The notes: a model not told the origin generated them from the letters alone. A stretch of 39,428 nucleotides of DNA from Dethiobacter sp. (GCA_003605065.1 QZJM01000006.1:1-39428), one strand, 5' to 3'; shown: positions 25,920 through 35,340, counted from the stretch's first letter. A program made the numbers and translations.

Positions 25920-26789
25920 ATGCGCAAGAAAGGCATTTTTTTATGGATCCTGGTTATCATTTTAAGTACTGGTTTAACCGCAACAGGGTGCCAGTCCACC
26001 CCGGAAAAACGCACCGGTGAACCGGGGGTGAGGGTAGAAGATGAGGGCAAAAAGGATGATGCGGGGGAGGATGAGAGTGACATGGATGAGCGTCAGGCAG
26101 AAGATATTCCGGCCAAGAAAGTAAAATTGCAGTTCCGGGGACATGCCTGTTTTTTAATGGAAGTTGATGGTTTACGTATTTTAACGGATCCTTATTCCCC
26201 CCAGGTTGGTTATGGAACACTAGATGTACAGGTTAACGTGGTTACTGTAAGCCACGAACATATGGATCATAATTACACAGCTGCCGCCTCCGGGGCCCAG
26301 ATTATCAGAGGCCTGACAGCTGACGGCCTGGGATGGGAAGATGTGTCGTTTGCGGTTGGGGATATAAATATTTCCAGCCTGGCTACTTATCATGATGATG
26401 CTGCCGGAAAACTAAGGGGTCGTAATGCTGTTTTTGTTTTTGATATTGGTAACCTGCGGCTGGTTCACCTGGGAGATCTGGGACATGTTTTCAATGAGGG
26501 TGAAGTTGAAAAACTGAAACCTGTAGATGTTCTCATTATACCCGTGGGGGGGCACTATACTATTGATGCCCAGGAAGCAAAACAGGTAGTGGAACAGCTG
26601 TCTCCTGCTGTAGTTATCCCCATGCATTACAAGACGAAAGTTATCAGGAACTGGCCTATAGCGGAGCTCAAGACCTTCCTGGAGGGGGAGGAAAATGTAA
26701 AGGAGAAAGGTAGTAAACCGGTCTATATTACCAGGGATGAACTGCCGAAGAGTACTGAAATATGGATCCTGGAGCCTGCCAAGCTTTAA
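25920..26789 (+). CDS. Lipoprotein with metallo-beta-lactamase fold (UlaG-like hydrolase)
   Basis: A 289-residue protein. The first 24 residues form a lipoprotein signal peptide ending in TATGC, making Cys24 the lipidation site. A very acidic linker (about 36-63, rich in Asp, Glu and Lys) follows. The catalytic domain is of the UlaG/UPF0173-like metallo-beta-lactamase type: KLQFRGHACFLMEVDG, LTDPYSP, the metal motif SHEHMDH (His112, His114, Asp116, His117), HLGDLGH, PVGGHYTID and VIPMHYKT. Most relatives are cytosolic, so the surface anchoring is unusual. ATG 25920 follows GAAGGAGGGG. Only 28 nt separate it from the GerMN lipoprotein. Confidence 0.87.
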   Translation: MRKKGIFLWILVIILSTGLTATGCQSTPEKRTGEPGVRVEDEGKKDDAGEDESDMDERQAEDIPAKKVKLQFRGHACFLMEVDGLRILTDPYSPQVGYGTLDVQVNVVTVSHEHMDHNYTAAASGAQIIRGLTADGLGWEDVSFAVGDINISSLATYHDDAAGKLRGRNAVFVFDIGNLRLVHLGDLGHVFNEGEVEKLKPVDVLIIPVGGHYTIDAQEAKQVVEQLSPAVVIPMHYKTKVIRNWPIAELKTFLEGEENVKEKGSKPVYITRDELPKSTEIWILEPAKL

Positions 26790-26817
26790 GCCGGGATTTA
26801 TTAAAGGGGTGTTTATT

Positions 26818-27393
26818 TTGCCTGTCAAAAGAAAACTTTGTAAAGGGATTCTCTTTTTTCTGGCTGTGCTGGCAGCAGTATTTCTGGTAACAGGATGCGG
26901 GAGGGGAGTAATGCCTTCCCCCTCCCTGCCTCTTGAGGAAGAAAAGGACAAAACTGCAGAAGAAGTACTGCCTGTGCATGAAAAGATCGTTCTTTTTTTT
27001 AGCAGTGAGCAAGCAGATAAACTCGTAAGAGAAGAAAGGGAAGTAAAGGCAGCTGGTGAGGATCTTAAAATTGTCATTCTCCAAGAGCTGATCAAAGGTC
27101 CGGAAAAACCCGGCCTGGGCCGGACAATTCCCCGGGATGTAAAGGTGCTTGGGGTTACGGTTGATAAAAAGGGTCTTGCCAGGGTGGATTTTTCCAGGGA
27201 AATTCTAACCAGTCACTGGGGTGGTTCCATGGGAGAAATTATGACTGTTTATTCTGTGGTAAATACGCTGGCCATACTTCCTGATGTCCAGCAGGTAAGG
27301 TTTCTTGTGGGGGGGGAAGAAGTCGAAACACTGGTAGGGCACCTTGATATTTCGGAACCTGTAGAACCGGATTGGGATCTGGTGGAGAAATAA
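26818..27393 (+). CDS. GerMN-domain lipoprotein
   Basis: A protein of about 191 residues with a lipoprotein signal peptide (LVTGC, Cys27) and one GerMN domain from about residue 54 to 180 (EKIVLFFSSEQADKLVREE, LQELIKGP, VLGVTVDKKGLARVDFSREIL, and VYSVVNTLAILPDVQQVRFLVGGEEVETL in blocks). GerM in Bacillus has two such domains and acts in sporulation and germination; single-domain lipoproteins are common in Clostridia. TTG 26818 is chosen behind AGGGGTG; GTG 26809 is also in frame. It is probably cotranscribed with the preceding lipoprotein. Confidence 0.87.
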   Translation: MPVKRKLCKGILFFLAVLAAVFLVTGCGRGVMPSPSLPLEEEKDKTAEEVLPVHEKIVLFFSSEQADKLVREEREVKAAGEDLKIVILQELIKGPEKPGLGRTIPRDVKVLGVTVDKKGLARVDFSREILTSHWGGSMGEIMTVYSVVNTLAILPDVQQVRFLVGGEEVETLVGHLDISEPVEPDWDLVEK

Positions 27394-27437
27394 TACATTT
27401 CCCATCATCAATTAGCTAATGCCCAAGGGAATCTGAC

Positions 27438-28124
27438 CTATTCCAGTATGATACGTGCATCTGCAGCAACAGCCCCCTGACTGTCTGCAAAAAGGGGATT
27501 AATGTCCAGTTCTTTAATTTCCGGGTTTGCTTCTAAAAAGCGGGATAGTTTAACCAGTATGTCAACCAGGGCTTCTTTTTTCACCGGCATTGTTCCCCTT
27601 ACCCCATCTAGCAGCGCCTGTCCTTTGATTTCAGAGATCATTTCACAAGCGTCTTCTTCGGTTAAAGGAACAATCCGGAAAGACACATCCTTAAGAATTT
27701 CCACGAAAATTCCGCCCAGACCAAACATGATCATGGGCCCAAACTGAGGATCCCGGGTCATGCCGGCGACCACTTCCACCCCTCCGGTGATCATTTTCTG
27801 GACTGTTACTCCTTTAATGTTCGACTGGGGGTACCTGGCCATGGCTGTTTTCAGCATCTGATCATATGCGCGGCCAACTTCTTCTGCACTGGCAAGGTTT
27901 AGGGAGACTCCACCGGCTTCTGTTTTATGGACTATATCAGTAGAACAGATCTTCAATGCCACCGGAAAACCCAAACTGGCGCCAAGCATCTGTGCTTCTT
28001 CTTTTGATCCGGCCAGGCATGTCTTTACCACAGGTATTCCCGCTGCTCTAAAAACCTCCTTGGCTTCTATTTCAGTAAGGATTTTTTGTCCTCGCGCTTT
28101 TGCTTCCCTGATTAAATTCAGCAT
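27438..28124 (-). CDS. acdB: ADP-forming acyl-CoA synthetase, beta subunit (ATP-grasp)
   Basis: A 228-residue ATP-grasp subunit of the acetyl-CoA synthetase (ADP-forming) family. With the alpha subunit it makes ATP from acyl-CoA, ADP and phosphate. Features include LTEIEAKEVFRAAGIPVVKTCLA at the N-terminus, SLGFPVALKICSTDIVHKTEAGGV, MGLGG-like IMFGLGGIFVEILKDVSFRIVPLT and ELDINPLF, the metal and nucleotide region. The start codon overlaps the end of the alpha subunit by 7 nt (ATGCTGA). The exact acyl substrate is not evident. Confidence 0.88.
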   Translation of the reverse strand: MLNLIREAKARGQKILTEIEAKEVFRAAGIPVVKTCLAGSKEEAQMLGASLGFPVALKICSTDIVHKTEAGGVSLNLASAEEVGRAYDQMLKTAMARYPQSNIKGVTVQKMITGGVEVVAGMTRDPQFGPMIMFGLGGIFVEILKDVSFRIVPLTEEDACEMISEIKGQALLDGVRGTMPVKKEALVDILVKLSRFLEANPEIKELDINPLFADSQGAVAADARIILE

Positions 28125-29587
28125 TTATGGTCTCTCCTTGCTTTCTTCTGGTAGGTATAGTAATCAACCAGCTTGCTGATTGCTGCTGCCGCCCGCCCAG
28201 GGCAGGAAAACACAGGGATACCCTCTTTTATTAACTGTTCCCGCATCCGGAAAAGGGCCTGCCAGCGCCAGTTTTCTACCTGACTGGCATCCATTTCAGG
28301 ATTACCTACAACAGCTACAACGGGTTTTAGTCTTTCTTTGTGAATCATCAGGCACCCATTCACATCACTTTCTATGAATTCGATCCATAATTCCTTAAAA
28401 AATAATGAATCTTCAGATGCGTTAATGCTTAGCAGGTCAAAAACAGGTGATTCAGCCATACACCTTATGATATCAACTGATTTTATGTTTAGACTGGCTA
28501 AGATGGAAGCATCGACGGGGTTACCTAACCACCTGGTTATCTTGGGGTTTTTGCTTTCTAAGAACTTCATGATCTCTTCTGGGATGGGTATGACCTCAAG
28601 ACCGGCTTCTTCATATTCATCGGAGGAAAGGACGCTTTTGCCTCCGCCGCCTCCGGCTATTCCCACCTGTTTACCGGTTATCGGGGGAAGAAAATAAAAA
28701 GCAACGGAGAGATCGACCAGCTCATTTAAGCTTTTAGCCTGGACTGCTTTTGCCTGCTGGAAGACCACCTGCCAGGTATCTATGGAGCCAGCCATGGAAG
28801 CAGTGTGGGAGGCAACAGATTTAATGCCGGCTTTGCTCCTTCCACCCTTTAAAATTATAACGGGTTTAATTTTTGTGGCCCGGCGCAGGGCTTTAAAAAA
28901 TTCCCGGCCATTTCTGGTACCTTCTATGTACATGAGAATTACCTTCGTTTCATTATCCCACATAAAGTACTCCAGAAAGTCTGTTTCGTTGAGGTCAGCC
29001 GCATTTCCATAGCTGACAACCTTGCTAAAACGAACTCCTCGCAGGGTAGCCAGTCGGACTATCTCTCCGGCAAGCCCCCCGCTTTGCACTATTGCTCCTA
29101 TGGAGCCTGGTTCCATGCAAAGATCGTGATTAAAAGCAATCCGTTCCCTGGGGTAATAGATGCCCATGCAGTTAGGGCCAAGCAGGCGTATCCCCAATTT
29201 TTTAGCCTCCTTCTTAATCTCTTCCTCAAGATGGCAGGCTTTTTCATCGCCGGTTTCGCTTAGCTGCGCTGTAAACAGGTGAACTGCCTTAACTTTTTTC
29301 CGTGCACATTGCCGAAGCAAGTCTACTACCAGGGTGGCATTTATACAGCAAATTACATAATCAACGTTTCCGGGAATCTCCTCCAGGGCCGGATACGTCT
29401 GAAGGCCAAGGATATCCATGTCCCTGGGATTTACCGGGTATATACAGCCCCGGTAACCGGAGTCAATCAGGAAGCGCAGGTACTGATAGCCATGGGAGCG
29501 GGTATTCTGTGAGGCTCCCACAACTGCTATAGAACGAGGATGAAAAATGTCGTCAATTGTTTTTATCATGTTCGTGGATATTACCAC
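28118..29587 (-). CDS. acdA: ADP-forming acyl-CoA synthetase, alpha subunit
   Basis: A 489-residue CoA-binding and succinyl-CoA-ligase-like subunit. The N-terminal CoA-binding domain has HPRSIAVVGASQN, YPVNPRD and RLLGPNCMGI. The second domain has IVQSGGLAGEIVRLA. The phosphohistidine of this family is expected at His261 in SVASHTASMAGS (usually SHTGALAG; Gly-Ala is replaced by Ala-Ser). It forms substrate-level ATP in fermenting and syntrophic anaerobes. GTG 29587 is supported by AGGAGGG 10 nt upstream and overlaps the ABC transporter stop by 7 nt; ATG 29569 has no site. Confidence 0.88.
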   Translation of the reverse strand: MVISTNMIKTIDDIFHPRSIAVVGASQNTRSHGYQYLRFLIDSGYRGCIYPVNPRDMDILGLQTYPALEEIPGNVDYVICCINATLVVDLLRQCARKKVKAVHLFTAQLSETGDEKACHLEEEIKKEAKKLGIRLLGPNCMGIYYPRERIAFNHDLCMEPGSIGAIVQSGGLAGEIVRLATLRGVRFSKVVSYGNAADLNETDFLEYFMWDNETKVILMYIEGTRNGREFFKALRRATKIKPVIILKGGRSKAGIKSVASHTASMAGSIDTWQVVFQQAKAVQAKSLNELVDLSVAFYFLPPITGKQVGIAGGGGGKSVLSSDEYEEAGLEVIPIPEEIMKFLESKNPKITRWLGNPVDASILASLNIKSVDIIRCMAESPVFDLLSINASEDSLFFKELWIEFIESDVNGCLMIHKERLKPVVAVVGNPEMDASQVENWRWQALFRMREQLIKEGIPVFSCPGRAAAAISKLVDYYTYQKKARRDHKC

Positions 29588-31368
29588 TCTTCCTTTTCCC
29601 TCCTTTTACTTTTATACATTTCCCCGAAATAACGGTAAAGATTAGCTGTCAGCTCCTCAAAGCTCTTAATTTCTGTCAGCTGTCCTCCACTGATTAAAAA
29701 GATGCGGTCAGCTTTTTTTATGGTGGAAAGGCGATGAGCGATGATGACGGAGGTACGGCCTTTTGTGGCATAATCCAGTGTTTCCTGCAAAAGGCTTTCC
29801 GTATAAGTGTCCAGATGGGCGGTGGCTTCATCCAGGATGAAAACGGCAGGATTAAAGGCCAGAATGCGGGCAAAGGCCAGTAACTGGCGCTGTCCTGTGG
29901 AGAGGCTTAAGCCTCTTTCCCCCAGGGGTGTATCAAATTGCTGTGGAAGTTTTTGAATAAATTCGTAGGCATTGGCAGCCTGTGCTACCTCTTCCAGCCG
30001 GCGGGATGTCAGGGAGAGAGAATTTAAGGTAATGTTTTCCTTAACAGAACCGCTGAAAAGAAAAACATCCTGATGAACAACCCCGATATGCCTGCGCAGG
30101 TCTTGGAGGGCGAATTCTTTTATATTCTGACCATCGATTTTTATCGCTCCTTTTTTAACATCATAAAAACGGTTGATCAGATTTACCAGGGAGCTTTTTC
30201 CTGCTCCTGTGGGACCTACTACGGCAATTTTCTGGCCCGGCTTAATCTTAAAGCTCACATCTTTGAGAACCCAGTCTTCATTTGTATAGGCAAACCAGAC
30301 ATTTTCAAAGTCTATCGCTCCCCGGACATCTTCAAGGGCTTTGGGCCTGAGAGGGTCGGCCACTTCCTCTTTTTGGTCCATAAGTTCAAAAATACGTTCT
30401 GCCGAGGCCATGGCGGATTGAAGGATGCTGTACTTGTCGCTAATGTCATAAAGCGGTCGGAAGAATTGATCCAGGTAATTTATAAACGCAAAGAGAATGC
30501 CAAAGGGAATAACTCCCTGCAGCACAGCTCCACTGCCGTACCAGAGCAAAAGGGTCAGAGCCAGGGAACGGGTCAGGTCCATTGCCGGCCTGAAGACGGC
30601 AAAAATTTTAATTTCCTGCAAGCTGGCCAGGAAATGGTGTTCATTAATCTCCCGGAAGAGGTTGGAGCGCTCCTTTTCCTGGAAAAAGACCTGGATTATT
30701 CTGATGCCTGCGATATTTTCAGCAAAAAAGGCATTGATGCGTGTTAACTGTTTGCGCAGTTCCCTGAAGGCCGGTCGGGCTTTTTTCCGGTAAAGGAAAA
30801 TGATCAGAACGACCAGGGGGATAATGCTGAAGGAGATAAGCGCCAGTTCAGTATGCAGGCGCAGCATAATAATTATTATCCCCAGCAGTAAGAAAAGATC
30901 CTTGAAGAGGTTTACCAGGAAGCTCGTATACATTTCATTCAAGGTCTCGGCATCGTTGGTTACCCTGGTTACTAGCTTTCCTACCGGATTTCTATCAAAA
31001 AAAGGAATGGAGAGTTTTTGCAGGTGCGAAAAGACATCGGTACGGAGATCATTAATAATGCGTTGTCCTGTCTGCATGAGGATATTAAACTGCACATAAT
31101 GCAGGAGCATTCCCGTAACGTAAACGAACAAAAAAAATATCCCCAGTTTTTGTAATCCCTCGGGAGAGCCCGCACCTAGAATATAATCATCAATGGCAAC
31201 TTTAAGAATATAAGGTTGGGCAAGCTGGATTGCTGTCACTGTAAATATTAAAAGAAGGGAGAGGGCAAGCAGTCCGGTATAAGGCCGGGCATAAAGGAGC
31301 AGGCGCTTAAATATATGTGGATCATAGCCTGGAGTTGATTCATCGTGGAAGTGGTGGTATTCGTGCAT
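29581..31368 (-). CDS. ABC exporter half-transporter, catalytic-site partner (YheH/BmrD-like)
   Basis: A 595-residue protein with six membrane helices and a C-terminal ATPase. It begins with a His-rich stretch (MHEYHHFHDE). Walker A GPTGAGKSS is at 385-393 and the Q-loop is VVHQDVFLFSG. The signature is non-canonical, LSTGQ (489-493), but Walker B ends in the catalytic glutamate Glu514 (ILDEATAHLD), and the switch histidine is in IIAHRLST. With the upstream gene it forms a heterodimeric exporter of the TM287/288 or BmrCD kind, in which only one ATP site is fully active. Substrates are unknown; multidrug or lipid-like molecules are usual. Confidence 0.92.
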   Translation of the reverse strand: MHEYHHFHDESTPGYDPHIFKRLLLYARPYTGLLALSLLLIFTVTAIQLAQPYILKVAIDDYILGAGSPEGLQKLGIFFLFVYVTGMLLHYVQFNILMQTGQRIINDLRTDVFSHLQKLSIPFFDRNPVGKLVTRVTNDAETLNEMYTSFLVNLFKDLFLLLGIIIIMLRLHTELALISFSIIPLVVLIIFLYRKKARPAFRELRKQLTRINAFFAENIAGIRIIQVFFQEKERSNLFREINEHHFLASLQEIKIFAVFRPAMDLTRSLALTLLLWYGSGAVLQGVIPFGILFAFINYLDQFFRPLYDISDKYSILQSAMASAERIFELMDQKEEVADPLRPKALEDVRGAIDFENVWFAYTNEDWVLKDVSFKIKPGQKIAVVGPTGAGKSSLVNLINRFYDVKKGAIKIDGQNIKEFALQDLRRHIGVVHQDVFLFSGSVKENITLNSLSLTSRRLEEVAQAANAYEFIQKLPQQFDTPLGERGLSLSTGQRQLLAFARILAFNPAVFILDEATAHLDTYTESLLQETLDYATKGRTSVIIAHRLSTIKKADRIFLISGGQLTEIKSFEELTANLYRYFGEMYKSKRREKEEW

Positions 31369-31383
31369 AAACGGTCTCCTTTT

Positions 31384-33135
31384 TTAGACAGCCTCTTCCC
31401 AGAGCTGTTGCTGGCAGAGTAAGAAATAAAGGCCCCTTTGTTCCAGCAGTTCCCGGTGTGTACCTTCCTCTTTTAAACATCCGTCCTCCAGCACCAGGAT
31501 TTTTGCCGCTTTTTTTAAAACTTTAAGGCGGTGCGAGATAATAATTACTGTAGCGCGTATATTGCTGCTCTGCAGGTTGTTAATAATGTGCTCTTCGGTA
31601 GTAATATCCACAGAAGAAAGAGCATCATCCAGGACTAATATTTCCGGTTTCGTCAGCAGCGCCCTGGCCAGTGCCAGGCGCTGCTGTTGACCCCCGGACA
31701 AGGTTACCCCTCTTTCTCCAACTACCGTGTTGTATCCTGCAGGGAAGCTTTCAATTTCCTTATCAAGGGCAACCAGCTTTGCCGCTTTTTTAATTTCCTC
31801 CCAGGTGGCTCCGGGACGGGCAAAGGCAATATTGTCTGCAATGGTGGTGGAGAAGATAAAATTATCCTGCGGCACATAGCCAAACTTCTCCCGCCAAAGT
31901 TTCAGGGGAACCTGTGAAATGGGGTGATCTCCCACAAGTATCCGGCCCTGGCCGGGTTCAAAGAAGCGCAGAAGCAGGTACATCAGCGTGGATTTTCCGC
32001 TGCCTGTTTGTCCTGTTATAGCGGTTACCGTTCCGTATGGTATGGTCAGGGAGATGTTTTTTAAGACAGGATTTTGTTCATATTGAAAAGAAATATTTTC
32101 CAGAATAATATCGCCCTGAAGGTCTTCCTTTTTAAGGGAGAGAGGCAGGGGGTGATCTACTATCTCTGACCGTTGTTCAAGCAGGCGGTTAATCCTTTGC
32201 ATGGAAGCCCTTCCCCGCTGGGTGATATTAATAACCCATCCCAGGGCGAGCATGGGCCATGTTAACAGGGCCAGGTAACCGTTAAATGCTACAAAATCTC
32301 CGATAGAAATCTGTCCTTTGATTACCAGATTGCCGCCGTAAATAAGAACTATAATAAAGCTCAAAAAGCTGCAAATATAGATCAGGGGATCATAAAAGCC
32401 CCACAGTTTGTATAAATTGAAATTATCGTGCATATATTTTGCCGTAGACTTTAAAAAACGTTTTTTTTCCACTCCTTCCAGGGCAAAAGCCTGGACGACT
32501 CTCATGGCAGCAATATTTTCCTGCGAGGTGTCCGTTAATTCTGCAAATGTTTCCTGAACTTTCATGAAGCGGTTAAAAACGCCTACCCCGAGCTTTTGAG
32601 AACCTAGAGCTAAAAAAGGCAGAGGAATTAAAGCCAACAGGGTAAGCCTGAGATCCGATGTAGAGAACATAAAAAATAGAGCCATGACAGTTAAGAAAAG
32701 TGCGTCAACCATTAGAACGACACTTAAACCGAGAGAAGAGCGCACCGCGGTAATATCGTTTGTCAGGTGGGCCATCAATTCCCCTGTTTTGTGCTGCAGG
32801 AAAAAGCGGGGGGAAAGGCTTTGCAGGTGATTGAATAAAAGTTCGCGCAGGTGTTTTTCCAGGATACGGGATGCTCCGATGATATAGAGCCGCCAGAGAT
32901 AACGAAAAACAGCCATACCTACGGCTATAGCAATTATGAAATAAAGATAGCTGCGCAAAAGAGCAATGTTAACCTGAGCCGACAGCAGGGTATCAGTAAA
33001 CAGACCCAGCAGGCGGGGAACAAGCAGCTGGAGAGAATCAACAATAAGGAGGCAGAATACCCCTCCCAGATAGTGCCATTTATATTTAAGGAAAAACTCT
33101 TTTAGTGTTAAAAATTCTTTTATCAATAAGAACAC
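31384..33135 (-). CDS. ABC exporter half-transporter, degenerate-site partner (YheI/BmrC-like)
   Basis: A 583-residue half-transporter with six membrane helices and an ATPase domain. Walker A GQTGSGKST is at 375-383, the Q-loop is VPQDNFIFS, and the signature is canonical LSGGQ (479-483). Walker B reads LVLDD, with Asp504 in place of the catalytic glutamate. Paired with the next gene, this leaves one consensus site (that gene's Glu514 with this LSGGQ) and one degenerate site. The start is GTG 33135 with only GGGTGG upstream; TTG 33126, 8 nt after a GGAG, is an alternative. 15 nt separate the two ABC genes. Confidence 0.92.
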   Translation of the reverse strand: MFLLIKEFLTLKEFFLKYKWHYLGGVFCLLIVDSLQLLVPRLLGLFTDTLLSAQVNIALLRSYLYFIIAIAVGMAVFRYLWRLYIIGASRILEKHLRELLFNHLQSLSPRFFLQHKTGELMAHLTNDITAVRSSLGLSVVLMVDALFLTVMALFFMFSTSDLRLTLLALIPLPFLALGSQKLGVGVFNRFMKVQETFAELTDTSQENIAAMRVVQAFALEGVEKKRFLKSTAKYMHDNFNLYKLWGFYDPLIYICSFLSFIIVLIYGGNLVIKGQISIGDFVAFNGYLALLTWPMLALGWVINITQRGRASMQRINRLLEQRSEIVDHPLPLSLKKEDLQGDIILENISFQYEQNPVLKNISLTIPYGTVTAITGQTGSGKSTLMYLLLRFFEPGQGRILVGDHPISQVPLKLWREKFGYVPQDNFIFSTTIADNIAFARPGATWEEIKKAAKLVALDKEIESFPAGYNTVVGERGVTLSGGQQQRLALARALLTKPEILVLDDALSSVDITTEEHIINNLQSSNIRATVIIISHRLKVLKKAAKILVLEDGCLKEEGTHRELLEQRGLYFLLCQQQLWEEAV

Positions 33136-33186
33136 TCCACCCGGCCTGGCACGGTAAAAACGTTTTTTATCTTCAGCAGAGCTTTT

Positions 33187-33822
33187 TTAAGTCAATAAAG
33201 CAGCCATTTCCCAGATAATTAAACCGGGTAAAAGGGCATAATCCTCCGTAGGCAGGTACTGGGGAGCAGAAGCATCGTAAAGTATATTAGCGGAGGGGGG
33301 AAATTCCTCATCACCCTTCCAGAGAACGAATCCTATGGGAACCCGGGGAAAGGGCCGTAAAATTACGGAAACATCCCCAAAAGAAGCGGTTTTCCCATCG
33401 AGGGAAGAAGCTATTTTTACAAATTGTTCGGTTTTTTGACCGAAATATTTCAGGAGAGGTTTAATCGTTCTTTTCTGATAGGGCTCCAGATAGATCTGAC
33501 CCCCGGGAAATTCTTTAAAAGTAATCCATTCTCCTTGGACGGGGGTGCCGCTGGCATGGCATAAATAATGCAGGAACAGTATTTGTAAGTGGATAGAAAC
33601 TCCCCTGCCGTCAAGGAGGGCTTTGACCTCTCCGGTGCGGTGATGAACAAAGTATTTTCTGTTTAAATAGGGCAGAATAAAACTTTCCTGTTCCCTGTTG
33701 TACGTTACGGCACTGTTAAGGCAAACAATGCGGGGGTCTGCTTGAGAAAGCTCATGACTGGCTTTATCCAGGGCTGCGCCGAGATTAAACTTTTCTCTTT
33801 CCGTCAATTCGTTTTGTTTCAC
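33187..33822 (-). CDS. DUF3786 protein
   Basis: A soluble protein of about 211 residues of the DUF3786 family, found mainly in anaerobes and of unknown function. Typical parts are LQILFLHYLCHASGTPVQGEWITFKEFPGG (in blocks), FGDVSVILRPFPRVPIGFVLWKGDEEFPPSANILYD (in blocks) and LPTEDYALLPGLI. GTG 33822 is used because AGGAGG lies 7 nt before it; the longer frame to 33840 runs through that site. It is the first gene of the minus-strand run leading into the ABC pair, with 51 nt between. Confidence 0.85.
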   Translation of the reverse strand: MKQNELTEREKFNLGAALDKASHELSQADPRIVCLNSAVTYNREQESFILPYLNRKYFVHHRTGEVKALLDGRGVSIHLQILFLHYLCHASGTPVQGEWITFKEFPGGQIYLEPYQKRTIKPLLKYFGQKTEQFVKIASSLDGKTASFGDVSVILRPFPRVPIGFVLWKGDEEFPPSANILYDASAPQYLPTEDYALLPGLIIWEMAALLT

Positions 33823-33973
33823 GGCTTGTCCTCCTAGCAAAATATTTTTTCTCCCCTGATTATTTTACCACAGCTCAAGGATTCGCGGGAAATAATTAAT
33901 TCTAGAGAGTCCGTGATGTTGCTATAAATTCTTCTAAGATGTAAAATAAAAAAAACGTTCGGGAGAAAGATAC

Positions 33974-34438
33974 ATGTACCTGGTCAGCGCCTGCCTTTTA
34001 GGTTTAAAAACACGTTTTGACGGTCATAAACTGTCTCCTCCCTGCGGCACCATGGCCGTACCTCTGGAAAAGCTTGTACCTGTTTGCCCTGAGCAGCTGG
34101 GGGGGCTGCCCACACCCCGTTTTCCTGCTGAGATTCAGGGCGGGCAGGGAGAAGATGTCTTAAAGGGAACAGCGCTGGTTTTAAATACCGCAGGCGACAA
34201 CGTAACGGAGTTCTTCCTGCAGGGTGCCAGGGAAATTCTGTCCCTGGCAAATCTTTATCAGGTGGAAGGAGCTTTTTTGAAAGACGGCAGTCCCTCCTGC
34301 GGTTCCTGCTATACCTATGACGGCACCTTTTCGGGAAGACGCTGTCCGGGCACAGGCGTTACCGCTGCCCTGCTCCGTGAGAACGGGATACCCCTTTTTA
34401 ACGAAAAACAGCTTTTCCCCTGTTATCCGGGCTTTTAA
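33974..34438 (+). CDS. DUF523 protein
   Basis: A 154-residue DUF523 family protein, a small cysteine-rich domain also known from 2-thiouracil desulfurase-related proteins. The cysteines sit in MYLVSACLLG, SPPCG, VPVCPEQLGGLPTPR and GSPSCGSCYTYDGTFSG, with GRRCPGTGVTAALL after them. A metal or Fe-S site is likely but inferred. ATG 33974 follows GGGAGAAAG. It is a lone gene, convergent with the glycosyltransferase. Confidence 0.88.
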   Translation: MYLVSACLLGLKTRFDGHKLSPPCGTMAVPLEKLVPVCPEQLGGLPTPRFPAEIQGGQGEDVLKGTALVLNTAGDNVTEFFLQGAREILSLANLYQVEGAFLKDGSPSCGSCYTYDGTFSGRRCPGTGVTAALLRENGIPLFNEKQLFPCYPGF

Positions 34439-34504
34439 AAATAGCCTTCTAAAAGTGTCCCCCATATTAATGGAAATTTGTCATACGTTAATTGTTACCT
34501 TATT

Positions 34505-35209
34505 TTAGATTCTAGAGAAAATTTCCGACGGAACTTTTCCAGGATAAAGCTTAATCATTTTTTTATAGTTTGCCAAAGCAAAAAGACATTCCCGGTACAT
34601 CTGCAGGCGGTATAAAAAACCTCTGTAAAGCCCCATTTTTTCTTCTTTTGTGGCATGTGTTAGGCCACGGAGTTCGGGATAATAAACATTTTTTTGAGCC
34701 AGCCCGGCATACCGGGACAGCAGTATTTCCACACCGAAACGCGACCAGCCGAGGTCAGGCAGTATATCGACAAAATCCCTGCTTAAGGCACGCTGCCCGT
34801 TAAGAATGGAAAAATAATGCTGAGCCAGGTTAACATTTTTCTTTTGTCCATGGCGAAAGATGCCGACAGTCATGGCCGGAGGATGCGGTTCAGCCAGGGG
34901 AGACAATAACATTTCGAGATGTTCATTTTGCAAGTTTACCAGGTCGGCATCAAGGAAAAGATAACGGGCGGCATAAGGGATTTCTTCCAGCCCAGCCTGC
35001 AGGGCAGCCCCTTTACCCCTGTTCTTCTCCCAGCGCAATACTTTTACCGGGAAAGCGGAGGCCACCTGGGAGGTCTGATCTACGGAACCGTCATCTATGA
35101 CAATTGTTTCATCGATCAGGGAGCTTGAAGTTATAATCTCTAAAACGCCGGCCAGGCGTGGCCCTTCGTTGCAGGCAGGTACCAGGGCGGCTGTTTTGAC
35201 AGACGTCAC
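34505..35209 (-). CDS. Family 2 glycosyltransferase
   Basis: A 234-residue single-domain GT2 enzyme with a GT-A fold. It has ALVPACNEGPRLAGVLE at the N-terminus, IDETIVIDDGSVDQTSQVA, KNRGKGAALQAGLEEI, and the metal-binding DxD-type motif FLDADLV. No membrane helices follow, unlike dolichyl-phosphate-type transferases. The size and KGAALQAG motif suggest a cytosolic sugar transferase, perhaps for a small acceptor; the donor and acceptor cannot be told. GTG 35209 follows AAAGGAAGAG by 7 nt. Confidence 0.85.
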   Translation of the reverse strand: MTSVKTAALVPACNEGPRLAGVLEIITSSSLIDETIVIDDGSVDQTSQVASAFPVKVLRWEKNRGKGAALQAGLEEIPYAARYLFLDADLVNLQNEHLEMLLSPLAEPHPPAMTVGIFRHGQKKNVNLAQHYFSILNGQRALSRDFVDILPDLGWSRFGVEILLSRYAGLAQKNVYYPELRGLTHATKEEKMGLYRGFLYRLQMYRECLFALANYKKMIKLYPGKVPSEIFSRI

Positions 35210-35340
35210 GCAGCATCTCTTCCTTTCTTAAACTGGAAATGCCCATTCATTAATTATACCAGGTTGTGTTTTTTCAGTCAGCTGGAAGCGTCTTTGTCCT
35301 TTACAAGTGCAAAGACTTTATTCCGTGCGCTGATTAAAGA

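Noticed and set aside
30073-30747. A 224-codon plus-strand open frame
   Set aside because: It lies antisense to the clear ABC transporter gene, has no family features or ribosome binding site, and reflects codon bias of the real gene.
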